Assembly (NCBI GenBank): GCA_002438345.1
Contig: DJUJ01000099.1
Location: 28,622 to 33,847 of the forward strand
From: Paenibacillus sp. UBA6285
GTDB taxonomy: Bacteria > Bacillota > Bacilli > Paenibacillales > Paenibacillaceae
Reading direction: 5' to 3'
DNA length: 5,226 nucleotides
Shown piece after piece: positions 1 to 5,226 of the stretch. Below the pieces are notes generated by a model. The model had not been told where the DNA came from. It did not search any database and was given only the letters and a program-made list of their open reading frames with translations. How positions within the stretch are numbered: position 1 is the first letter of the stretch; each line of letters begins with the position of its first letter. The translations under genes were made by a program, and so were the position numbers.

Positions 1-60
1 CAAAGTTACATTAATGGATGTTCCGCTGACAGCTTCCGCACCAGAGATTTGCAGTCTTTG
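1..60 (-). other. Left-edge sequence after the kinase remnant, unidentified
   Basis: Past the HAMP region one minus-strand frame stays open to the window edge and reads RLQISGAEAVSGTSINVTL. It could be the start of unrelated coding sequence joined to the kinase remnant by a deletion, or simply a chance open stretch of about 22 codons. I do not recognise it, and it is too short to judge. Confidence 0.2.
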
Positions 61-711
61 GATTGCAGGTTAAGATCAAATTGAAGGTCTCCCTCTTGAA
101 TTCGTTCTGCGGAATCCCTTAACTTGTTCAGTGGCTTAATAACACATTCGCAACCACAAGAACGCCAATCAATATCAACAAAAAGATCGGTAACAGCCTC
201 CGTGTGAGTTCCGCAAAAGGACTATGTTCTTTGATGACGAAAACACTGCCTTTCGCCCCATCCGAATATTTAAAGTCAAATTTGGCATATCTATAAAATC
301 TTTCTTTGATATTAAACGTGTTACGAATCTGATAGTTATTCAGATCGTAAGGAGGCAAAGCATCCTTTAATTCAGGTTGATTGAAGGTCGCGATTCAAAA
401 ACAGGGTCATTCAATCGCCTTACAAATAGTCCCGCTTTCTCTGTCTTTAGCATAAAATCATATTCTAGTAACAAATCCTTGTTCTGTAATTCATCCGGGT
501 CATGTTTGGCTAAATACTTTAATTCTAAAAAAATAGATTCTTCTTGCTCCGACAACGGATTTAATTGATAGTGCACTTTATAAAAATCCCGAAGACTGTG
601 AACATCTCCTGTAGAAGCGATTGTAAATAATGCTGCCGTCATTACGATCATAAGTAAACTAACAACTAACATTCCCGTATAAGATAACAGTAATTTTATC
701 CGAATCGACAC
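6..711 (-). pseudogene. Sensor histidine kinase, N-terminal remnant (broken by frameshifts)
   Basis: This is the sensory half of a membrane two-component kinase. It begins at a GTG (709-711) preceded by a good GGGGAG ribosome site. Reading leftward there is a first membrane helix (about residues 7-28), an extracytoplasmic sensor region, a second helix (SVFVIKEHS then LLPIFLLILIGVLVVANVLL) and a HAMP-like linker (IKPLNKLRDSAERIQEGDLQ). It is not one open frame. The first frame stops at 367-369, but the similarity continues in another frame as ATFNQPELKDALPPYDLNN, so one base seems lost near 385-397. A second shift lies near 131-145, between ANVLLS and VIKPLNKL. After LQSKD the text stops looking like HAMP and meets a stop at 6-8. 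No H-box or ATPase domain is visible. No response regulator lies upstream. The two-helix kinase identity is clear; the signal sensed and the named family are not. Base composition is more AT-rich than the operon to the right. Confidence 0.75.
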
Positions 712-757
712 GACTTCTCCCCTCTCACTAGCATTGGATACTCTAAATAGTCATCTC

Positions 758-774
758 GTATTTTAGTGAAATAC
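758..774. promoter_or_regulatory. Palindrome in the leader of the kinase gene
   Basis: GTATTT and AAATAC form perfect 6-base arms around a 5-base centre, about 47 bases upstream of the GTG start of the kinase remnant. On the minus strand it directly follows TGTGATAGT, which resembles an extended -10 element (TG, one base, then four of six matches to TATAAT). A repressor site at the start point of the kinase promoter is one reading. In sequence this AT-rich, a palindrome of this size can also arise by chance. Confidence 0.3.
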
Positions 775-813
775 TATCACATGGAGAAAAAGTTTGCTTA
801 CAGACAAGTATAA

Positions 814-826
814 ACGCCTTTGGCGT
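814..826. terminator. Short GC-rich hairpin, weak terminator candidate
   Basis: ACGCC and GGCGT pair perfectly around a three-base loop. On the minus strand the stem is followed by TTATACTT, which is only moderately T-rich, so termination would be inefficient. It stands between the stronger hairpin at 882-919 and the kinase remnant. Confidence 0.25.
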
Positions 827-881
827 CCTTTGCGAGAATTATAAGGATAAAGTATATCGTGAAATTTATTCTTTCTTATAA

Positions 882-919
882 TTAAAAAAAACTTCCACCA
901 ACACTCCGGCAGAAGTTTC
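882..919 (-). terminator. Rho-independent terminator (minus strand)
   Basis: On the minus strand AACTTCTGCC pairs with GGTGGAAGTT, a 10-base stem with two G-T pairs, around an 8-base loop. A run of eight T follows immediately. This is the best terminator signal in the window. It lies about 270 bases past the stop of the PfkB kinase and about 170 bases before the kinase remnant, so it would isolate the remnant from upstream read-through. On the plus strand the stem has no T tract after it, so it works in one direction. Confidence 0.75.
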
Positions 920-1066
920 TATAGAACTTAATTCACGCGATCTCATTAATGACAGGTACGTGAAAATTAATTATGTTAGCTATACCCAATAGATAAAGTT
1001 TGTGGACACATAATAAAAGTTCCACCTGAAAAAAGATTTTTCGAATTCTTAAGTTTCATATAGAGG

Positions 1067-1096
1067 TTCCGATTAACGGAAAGATGCACATATAAT
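1067..1096 (+). promoter_or_regulatory. Possible plus-strand promoter with palindrome
   Basis: A perfect TATAAT (1091-1096) lies 18 bases after TTCCGA (1067-1072), a poor -35 match. The -35 position is part of the palindrome TTCCG-ATTAA-CGGAA (1067-1081). No plus-strand gene follows; a transcript would run straight into the hairpin at 1103-1142. It is recorded because box and palindrome coincide, but AT-rich DNA yields such boxes by chance. Confidence 0.2.
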
Positions 1097-1102
1097 AGAA
1101 CA

Positions 1103-1142
1103 AAGGGAACCCCGGCGCCCATTAGTACCTCAAGGTTCCCTT
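1103..1142 (-). terminator. Hairpin after the operon, probable terminator
   Basis: AAGGGAACC and GGTTCCCTT form a perfect 9-base stem around a 22-base loop containing the self-complementary GGCGCC. It begins 45 bases past the stop codon of the PfkB kinase, the last gene of the operon. On the minus strand the following bases are TGTTCTATT, only moderately T-rich. The tail on the plus side is not better. Its position makes it the natural end of the operon transcript, with the stronger terminator at 882-919 as a backup. Confidence 0.55.
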
Positions 1143-1187
1143 CTAATTACCGCCCTCTATCTCACCAGCTGAACGCCGCAATCTGTT

Positions 1188-2102
1188 TTATAATTGTAGC
1201 TTTCCGCCCTGTTGCTGCACCACTATGCCGGCAATGACATTCCCCAGCTCACAGGCCTGTTGCAGAGAATACCCTCTGGCCAGTCCTGCGATAAAAGCGC
1301 CCGTGTGCGCATCACCTGCACCAATCGTGTCGACGACCTTCACCGGCTTCGTCTCGGCGAAACCCTTTTCATCCGGTGAGCAGTATAGGGTTCCTTCGCC
1401 GCCCAAGGTGACAATAACAGCCTCGCCCGTCCGCCGGACCAGATTGGCGGCTGCTTCCTTTGCATCATTTTCCCGCATTATCGCCTTGATCTCGGACTCG
1501 TTGGCATGTACGATCGTACCCATGCTGAAGATTCTCTCCAAGATCGACGTCTCCAGAAATTCTCCACGCGGACCCGGATCAAAAACAATCTTCCCGGTCG
1601 ATTTCCGGCGGCTTAGTGCGTCCAGGATGACGGGACCCGACGTTCCTTCCAGTTCGTAGCCGCTGACGTAGATATAGTCATAGCTTTCGAGATCCAATGT
1701 TTCGAACCAGCTGGCATCCCATCGTATTTCAATCCCGGGAATGGTAATGAAAGTCCGCTCTCCGTCACGCTCCACGATCGACAGATTCCAGCCGTTGTCG
1801 CCGGAAGCGTCCTCCAGCAGCACAGGAACGCCGTCTTTTTGCAGCTGGGCTTTGACGATATCGCCATAGCTTCCTTTTCCCACCGGAGCAAACAGGTTGT
1901 AGTTGACATGCAACTGGTTCAGAATATTAGATACGTTGTAGGCGCAGCCGCCCACAACGGTTTCTTTGTGCTCTGCCATAACATCCTCGGCCGTTTTCGG
2001 CAGCTTGTCAAGCTGGATGATGACATCGACCACGGCCGCGCCTATAACGAGAATTTTACGGCTTTTGTCTGATTTTGTACGCTCAAGTAAATATTCATTC
2101 AT
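1188..2102 (-). CDS. yegV: PfkB-family carbohydrate/nucleoside kinase, YegV-like
   Basis: A cytoplasmic ribokinase-fold kinase of 304 residues, normal for the family, that should transfer phosphate from ATP to a sugar or nucleoside hydroxyl. Both PfkB signatures are present: the substrate-side glycine motif GGCAYN (residues 51-56) and the ATP/anion-hole motif DTIGAGDAHTGAF (258-270), with D264 the expected catalytic base. The stretch DNGWNLSIVERDGERTF (102-118) closely matches E. coli YegV as I recall it, and the N-terminal VIGAAVVDVI agrees too. This makes YegV a better label than generic fructokinase or ribokinase. The ATG at 2100-2102 has an AAGGAGGGG site at ideal spacing and overlaps the last codons of the permease frame (ATGAATGA), which suggests translational coupling. 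It is the last gene of the operon. The physiological substrate is unknown; ribose, a nucleoside or pseudouridine-like compounds are possibilities. No lesion is visible. Confidence 0.88.
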   Translation of the reverse strand: MNEYLLERTKSDKSRKILVIGAAVVDVIIQLDKLPKTAEDVMAEHKETVVGGCAYNVSNILNQLHVNYNLFAPVGKGSYGDIVKAQLQKDGVPVLLEDASGDNGWNLSIVERDGERTFITIPGIEIRWDASWFETLDLESYDYIYVSGYELEGTSGPVILDALSRRKSTGKIVFDPGPRGEFLETSILERIFSMGTIVHANESEIKAIMRENDAKEAAANLVRRTGEAVIVTLGGEGTLYCSPDEKGFAETKPVKVVDTIGAGDAHTGAFIAGLARGYSLQQACELGNVIAGIVVQQQGGKLQL

Positions 2103-3482
2103 GTGATACCCCTCCTTGCTTGGACTTGCCGTTCAACTGACTCAATATAATCGTTGCCACCGCACTCGCCGCGAAAGCAAGCAGCACACCGAGACTGTTA
2201 TCCTTAAAGATTCCTGTCGCGAACGGGCCGCTGAAGAACGAAGAGTTGGTGAACAGGAAGCCTACAATTACACCGATAATCCAGCTAGTCACACCATTGT
2301 AATTAAAAGCTTTGCCTGTAGTATACTCCAACAATCCTGCGTCATAGCCGTCTTGCTGCGCAGTAGCACATAGTCGAACATAAAGGTCGCCGCCCAGGCC
2401 GCCAGGCCGATGCCGAGGATACCGAGGAACAACTGGAAATTCATGAGGAAATCCTCCGAAATAAACAGTACATAGACCGGAATCAGAATCATGATCAGGG
2501 CGTGAATAGAGATCGCCACTTTATCGCTGACCTTGATATTCAAGGTTTCCATGCTAACACGGTCCGATTTCAGGCTGATGCCGCACTGCGGAATCAGACC
2601 GCCAACTGCTGTGATGAAGTAGATTACAGTCATCCATTTCGGTAGCGCATTGCCAATGGCCTGAATCGGGTTGGAAGCGGAGACCAGATCCGGCACCGAA
2701 GTGCTGAGCAGAATCCCCACGCCCATCATGAAGAACAGGGGAATGAAGGCACCGAGCGTCACACTGGAGAATACCTTTTTGCCGGAATTGGTCGGATTCT
2801 GGTAAGCGCTGTAGTCAGCGGCGGCAATGGACCAGCTGATGCCCGTTCCCGCAATGATGATGGAGAGCGCCGGCAAAAATCCATTCAGCCAGTCGCCGTT
2901 GCTCATACGAAACAATGCCGTCCAATCCGTTTGGGGAATGAGAATCACCAGGATCAGGAAGGTTAATGCTCCAAAAACATAGGTGAAGAAAGTTTGTACC
3001 TTGACAAGAACATTTTGCCCAAACAGATTCGAAGTCAGAATCAACAGTACAAACAACGCCAGGCTAATAACCGTAAGTACTGCCGATTGCCCCATACCAA
3101 ACAGTCCAAACAGAGACATTAGAGTCAGTGTTCCTGTAATAACGTTCACTGCTAGCCAGCCTATTAGACTGAGCCAGCCGAGCAGGTTGGGAATGTAGTT
3201 ACCCTTGACACCAAAGACGGCTCTGGACAACACAAAGGTTGTCCCCCCCGACTTGAGGCCTGACAGACTTAGATAACCCACAAGCGCAAAAGACAATGCG
3301 CCTGCTGCAGCCACCAGCAGCGACTGAATAAAGCTTAGATGATAGCTGACAATAAGTGCCCCGTATACGACACCCAGAATGCCGATATTACCGGCAAACC
3401 AGATAAAGAACAATTCCTTGGGACTTCCGGTTCTTTCTGCATGCGAGATAAACAGTTCAGAATTCGAATTCGAATTGGACAT
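2095..3482 (-). pseudogene. NCS1-family nucleobase/nucleoside permease with a frameshift
   Basis: An integral membrane transporter of the nucleobase:cation symporter-1 family (CodB/allantoin-permease type), which usually imports a purine, pyrimidine or related compound with H+ or Na+. The true start is the ATG at 3480-3482, behind an AAGGGGG site and 34 bases after the hydrolase stop; an in-frame start further upstream would overlap the hydrolase. The family N-terminus KELFFIWFAGNIGIL is followed by about 12 hydrophobic helices, including GISWSIAAADYSAYQ and the segment around VGGLIPQCGISLKSDRVS. The frame is intact for about 377 residues up to FDYVLLRSK, then runs into a spurious tail ending at 2289. 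The natural continuation YDAGLLEYTTGKAFNYNGV and the final helices lie one frame over and end at 2095-2097. Adding one base near 2348-2354 gives a protein of 462 residues, normal for the family. It is therefore either a recent one-base deletion or a sequence error. No slippery heptamer supports programmed frameshifting. Confidence 0.85.
3460..3478. repeat. Short tandem GAATTC-type repeat at the permease start
   Basis: About three copies of a 6-base unit (aattcg) sit just inside the permease gene and encode alternating Ser-Asn (SNSNSNS, from residue 2). The repeat is in frame, so gain or loss of a unit would add or remove two residues without disrupting the protein. It probably lies in the cytoplasmic N-terminal tail. 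Confidence 0.5.
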
Positions 3483-3516
3483 TTTCTTCTTCCCCCTTAA
3501 ATTAAGCTTCAGTGAG

Positions 3517-4509
3517 TTAATGCTGTGCTCTGAACGCAAGAATGTGATTGGCATAGTGGGCCAGATCCACACTGTTGGCTTCGTCAATCAATGCTCTCCA
3601 GGCAGGATCAATGGCCTCTGCTCCCGTTTTGGCGCCGCAGATAGCGGTCGCCATCGCTCCGATGGTATCTGTGTCACCGCCCAGATTCGCACACAACAGG
3701 CTACACCGCTGCGGTTCCTTGGCATAATAAGCAATGGCGAGCGCCGCCGGGACGGATTCACTCGTGATGACACCGCTACCGATGACATCGTAGATGACCT
3801 GCAAAAATTTCTCGTCTTGACCTTCATATTGATCAGCGTATTCCAATGCGATCTTCAGCCGGGCTGGAAGAGAGGCACTGTAAGTCTCCGCGCCGTAATT
3901 CTTCGCTTCCTGATAAGCCGAGACGGAATCCGCCATAATATCCTCCCAGGACTTGTCGGCAATGGCAGCTCCGACTGCTGCGGCAACCATTGAAGCTCCC
4001 CCCACAGCCACGTCCGTGGAATGCGTCACTTTACTAATGTCGAACACAAATTTGGACAGCTTCTGATGCTCTTCGGGGAGGAATAATCCGCCAACAGGAG
4101 CGATACGCATCGCGGCACCGTTCGTTTCCGCCTTGGAAGTGAACTCGGCAGCATCCTTGCCTTCCTTCAGCGCCAGCAGGGCGGCTTTGGAGCTTGGCCC
4201 AAGAATGTTGTTGTCAAAAGCATTCAGTCTGTCGGCCCATTCCAGGAGGTGCCGTCCAATCACAGTCGTATCCGGGACGAAATCGCTTTCAATCAGTGCA
4301 TCAAGAATCAGAAGCGCCTGTGAGGTGTCATCCGTAAATTGACCGCGGGTAAAGTTGCACGCCACATCATTTTCCTTAGGACCGTCAAGAAAATCCGTAA
4401 TTGTTCCAAAGTACGCCTTCACCTTGTTTCTGCCCCACAGCTCCGAAGGCATCCCCATGGCATCGCCAATGGCCATTCCGTATAATGCGCCAAGAATTCT
4501 ATTTTTCAT
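3517..4509 (-). CDS. yegU: ADP-ribosylglycohydrolase-family hydrolase, YegU-like
   Basis: A cytoplasmic, all-helical, Mg-dependent hydrolase of the DraG/ARH family (330 residues, full length) that cleaves N-glycosidic bonds to ribose. Metal-binding motifs are intact: GDAMGMPSE (residues 15-23), TDDT (59-62), NGAAMR (130-135) and GGDTDT (277-282), in which D279 and D281 would ligate the metals. The sequence agrees very closely with E. coli YegU as I recall it, notably GDAMGMPSELW, GPKEN, LGPSSK and ANLGGDTDTIGAMATAICGA. The ATG at 4507-4509 follows TAGGAGAGAG at good spacing. It is the first gene of the operon, followed by permease and kinase. That company argues for a small-molecule role, splitting an imported nucleoside-like compound, rather than removal of ADP-ribose from proteins as DraG does. 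No dinitrogenase-reductase genes are present. Substrate unproven. Confidence 0.9.
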   Translation of the reverse strand: MKNRILGALYGMAIGDAMGMPSELWGRNKVKAYFGTITDFLDGPKENDVACNFTRGQFTDDTSQALLILDALIESDFVPDTTVIGRHLLEWADRLNAFDNNILGPSSKAALLALKEGKDAAEFTSKAETNGAAMRIAPVGGLFLPEEHQKLSKFVFDISKVTHSTDVAVGGASMVAAAVGAAIADKSWEDIMADSVSAYQEAKNYGAETYSASLPARLKIALEYADQYEGQDEKFLQVIYDVIGSGVITSESVPAALAIAYYAKEPQRCSLLCANLGGDTDTIGAMATAICGAKTGAEAIDPAWRALIDEANSVDLAHYANHILAFRAQH

Positions 4510-4530
4510 GATTATCTCTCTCCTATCTAT
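4498..4530 (-). promoter_or_regulatory. Ribosome binding site and start of the hydrolase gene
   Basis: TAGGAGAGAG lies just upstream of the ATG at 4507-4509 on the minus strand and fixes this start. The sequence in front of it is A/T-rich (ATTTAAATAG) and could contain a -10 element, but no convincing -35 partner is present. Confidence 0.5.
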
Positions 4531-4586
4531 TTAAATGCGGTAGTTCTATGAATCCAGACTTTCCCTTTGTTACTCTTTTTCCTTTT

Positions 4587-4647
4587 GTTGTCTTTCAATT
4601 CAATCCAAATGATATTACACATACGGTTGTACGTATGAGTTGTCTTT
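4587..4647 (-). repeat. Direct repeat AAAGACAAC (two copies)
   Basis: The nonamer AAAGACAAC occurs twice on the minus strand in the regulatory gap, at 4639-4647 and 4587-4595, with starts 52 bases apart (about five helical turns). The palindrome at 4620-4637 lies between them. It might be an accessory protein site, or chance in A-rich sequence. Confidence 0.3.
4620..4637. promoter_or_regulatory. Candidate operator for the GntR regulator
   Basis: A perfect inverted repeat, CATACG and CGTATG around a 6-base centre, lies between the regulator gene and the first structural gene. Its size and symmetry suit a dimeric GntR/HutC-type repressor, whose sites are usually short palindromes near the promoter they control. 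A TAATAT (4612-4617, minus strand) immediately downstream could be the -10 element of the hydrolase promoter, but no good -35 hexamer sits at 16-18 bases. A more downstream promoter is also possible. No catabolite-repression (cre) box is evident in the gap. Confidence 0.5.
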
Positions 4648-4655
4648 GAAATGAA

Positions 4656-4671
4656 GCCGAGATCACTCGGC
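4656..4671 (-). terminator. Hairpin directly after the regulator gene
   Basis: GCCGAG and CTCGGC pair perfectly around a 4-base loop, starting one base after the regulator's stop codon. The minus-strand tail, TTCATTTC, is not a strong T run, so termination may be partial and some transcript could continue into the hydrolase operon. Confidence 0.45.
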
Positions 4672-4672
4672 G

Positions 4673-5226
4673 TTAGATTTGCGTCACAACTTTAAACTCC
4701 ACGTTCGGGCCATAAATGACTTCTACCTTTTCTACCTCGGTTCCCTTCTCATCCAGCACACTGCCTTTGGCCATGATCAGCGGGAAATCCCCCTCATATT
4801 CGAACAACTGCCTGGTCCGCTTGCTGCTGTTAATAGGATGTATACCGAGTGAGGCGTTCTGCGGATAAATACTGTAACGTTGATTCATGATCTGATACAG
4901 GGAATGCTCGGAGAAGTCATATTGTTCAATGCCCGGAAAAAGGTTCAAGGGAACATAGGACGTGTCCAGGGTCAACCACTTGATGGTCGTCTCCCTGCGG
5001 GTTCCGCGAAGCCGCACCAGATTCATAAAAGATACCCCGTCCAGGTTAACGATCTCCTTCTTCAGGACACGCGAAACGGGAATCTCATTCTTCTTCCGCG
5101 CATATTCCGTAAAGCCGCTAAAGTTCCAGATGTTATGCTTCATTTCCCGCAGGCACACGATCGTGCCCTTACCGTGCCTCTTTACCAGAAGCGCTTCGTC
5201 CACAAGGCCGTCAATCGCTTTGCGGA
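4673..5226 (-). CDS. GntR-family (HutC/UTRA) transcriptional regulator, N-terminus outside window
   Basis: A DNA-binding regulator with 183 residues visible; roughly 40-60 N-terminal residues lie beyond the right edge. The visible part opens with the end of the GntR winged helix, RKAIDGLVDEALLVKRHGKG, whose final GKGT turn is the wing typical of the family. The internal GTG at 5201-5203 is part of this helix, not a real start. The rest is a UTRA effector-binding domain of about 140 residues: the SGFTEYARKKN entry, the R-RG-RR segment, LDTSYVPLNLFPG, the SLYQIMNQRY helix and the closing PLIMAKGSV...EVEKVEVIYG strands. UTRA domains bind small sugars or related metabolites and release the repressor from DNA. 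It precedes the hydrolase-permease-kinase operon on the same strand, so local control is likely, as YegW sits beside yegTUV in E. coli. I do not claim orthology to YegW, because UTRA domains diverge widely. Confidence 0.85.
   Translation of the reverse strand, partial: RKAIDGLVDEALLVKRHGKGTIVCLREMKHNIWNFSGFTEYARKKNEIPVSRVLKKEIVNLDGVSFMNLVRLRGTRRETTIKWLTLDTSYVPLNLFPGIEQYDFSEHSLYQIMNQRYSIYPQNASLGIHPINSSKRTRQLFEYEGDFPLIMAKGSVLDEKGTEVEKVEVIYGPNVEFKVVTQI

Larger units (their letters stand above)
712..1187. other. Gene-free region between operon and kinase remnant
   Basis: No convincing reading frame of useful length, and no tRNA or rRNA, is visible on either strand in these 476 AT-rich bases. In particular there is no trace of the response-regulator gene that usually precedes a sensor kinase. 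What it holds is two terminator-like hairpins (882-919 and 1103-1142), a short GC hairpin (814-826), a palindrome in the leader of the kinase remnant (758-774), a palindrome beside a TATAAT box on the plus strand (1067-1096), and an A/T-rich foldback (1028-1042). Because hairpins bound it at both ends, a small untranslated RNA cannot be excluded, but nothing positively supports one. Confidence 0.6.

Noticed and set aside
1028..1042. A/T foldback GAAAAA-AGA-TTTTTC as a terminator or operator
   Set aside because: The stem is almost all A-T with a three-base loop in AT-rich sequence; chance is the simplest explanation.
975..1060. Possible insertion-sequence end (GTTTGTGGACACATAA)
   Set aside because: The string has a transposon-end flavour, but there is no transposase remnant, no matching inverted end and no target duplication that I can see.
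1225..1659. Plus-strand open frame of 144 codons
   Set aside because: It is antisense to the well-supported PfkB kinase, and its composition (Ser/Pro/Ala-rich) is typical of a reverse-strand shadow.
2340..2360. Programmed frameshifting in the permease
   Set aside because: No slippery heptamer, no downstream pseudoknot-like structure and no known precedent in NCS1 permeases; a plain deletion or sequence error fits better.
3483..3587. Upstream in-frame start for the permease
   Set aside because: It would add 35 residues that overlap the end of the hydrolase gene and lack membrane-protein character. The ATG at 3480-3482 has a proper ribosome site and begins family-like sequence.
3379..3993. 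Plus-strand open frame of 204 codons
   Set aside because: It lies antisense to the hydrolase and permease genes, has no ribosome site and reads as low-quality, unrelated protein. It is a shadow of the real minus-strand genes.

Overview
The window looks like a chromosomal segment of a low-to-moderate GC Gram-positive bacterium of the Bacillales, probably Paenibacillus or a close relative. The evidence is strong AGGAGG-type ribosome binding sites, some GTG starts, a Bacillus-style sensor-kinase N-terminus and a GntR/UTRA regulator. The genus is inferred from general character only. Every recognisable gene lies on the minus strand, so transcription runs from high to low coordinates.

The right two thirds (about 1100-5226) is one catabolic-type locus. 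In transcription order it holds a GntR/HutC-family regulator cut by the window edge (4673-5226), a 163-base gap with a perfect CATACG/CGTATG inverted repeat as candidate operator, an ADP-ribosylglycohydrolase-fold hydrolase (3517-4509), an NCS1-type nucleobase/nucleoside permease (2095-3482), and a PfkB-family sugar/nucleoside kinase (1188-2102). The last three are tightly spaced: 34 bases separate hydrolase and permease, and permease and kinase overlap by 8 bases. A hairpin follows the kinase. Hydrolase and kinase closely resemble E. coli YegU and YegV as I remember them. The locus therefore reads as a Gram-positive version of yegTUVW in which an NCS1 permease replaces the MFS transporter YegT. 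The inferred job is uptake of a nucleoside-like or N-glycoside compound, N-glycosidic cleavage and phosphorylation of the product under a dedicated GntR repressor. The substrate is not known.

The permease carries an apparent one-base deletion near 2348-2354 that puts its last ~84 residues in another frame. This is either real inactivation or a sequencing/assembly error.

The left part (1-711) is more AT-rich and holds the degraded N-terminal half of a two-transmembrane sensor histidine kinase. It has at least two frame disruptions and loses similarity just after the HAMP region, so no kinase domain is present. Between it and the operon (712-1187) is a gene-free stretch with two terminator-like hairpins for minus-strand transcripts and several small palindromes, but no response-regulator gene.
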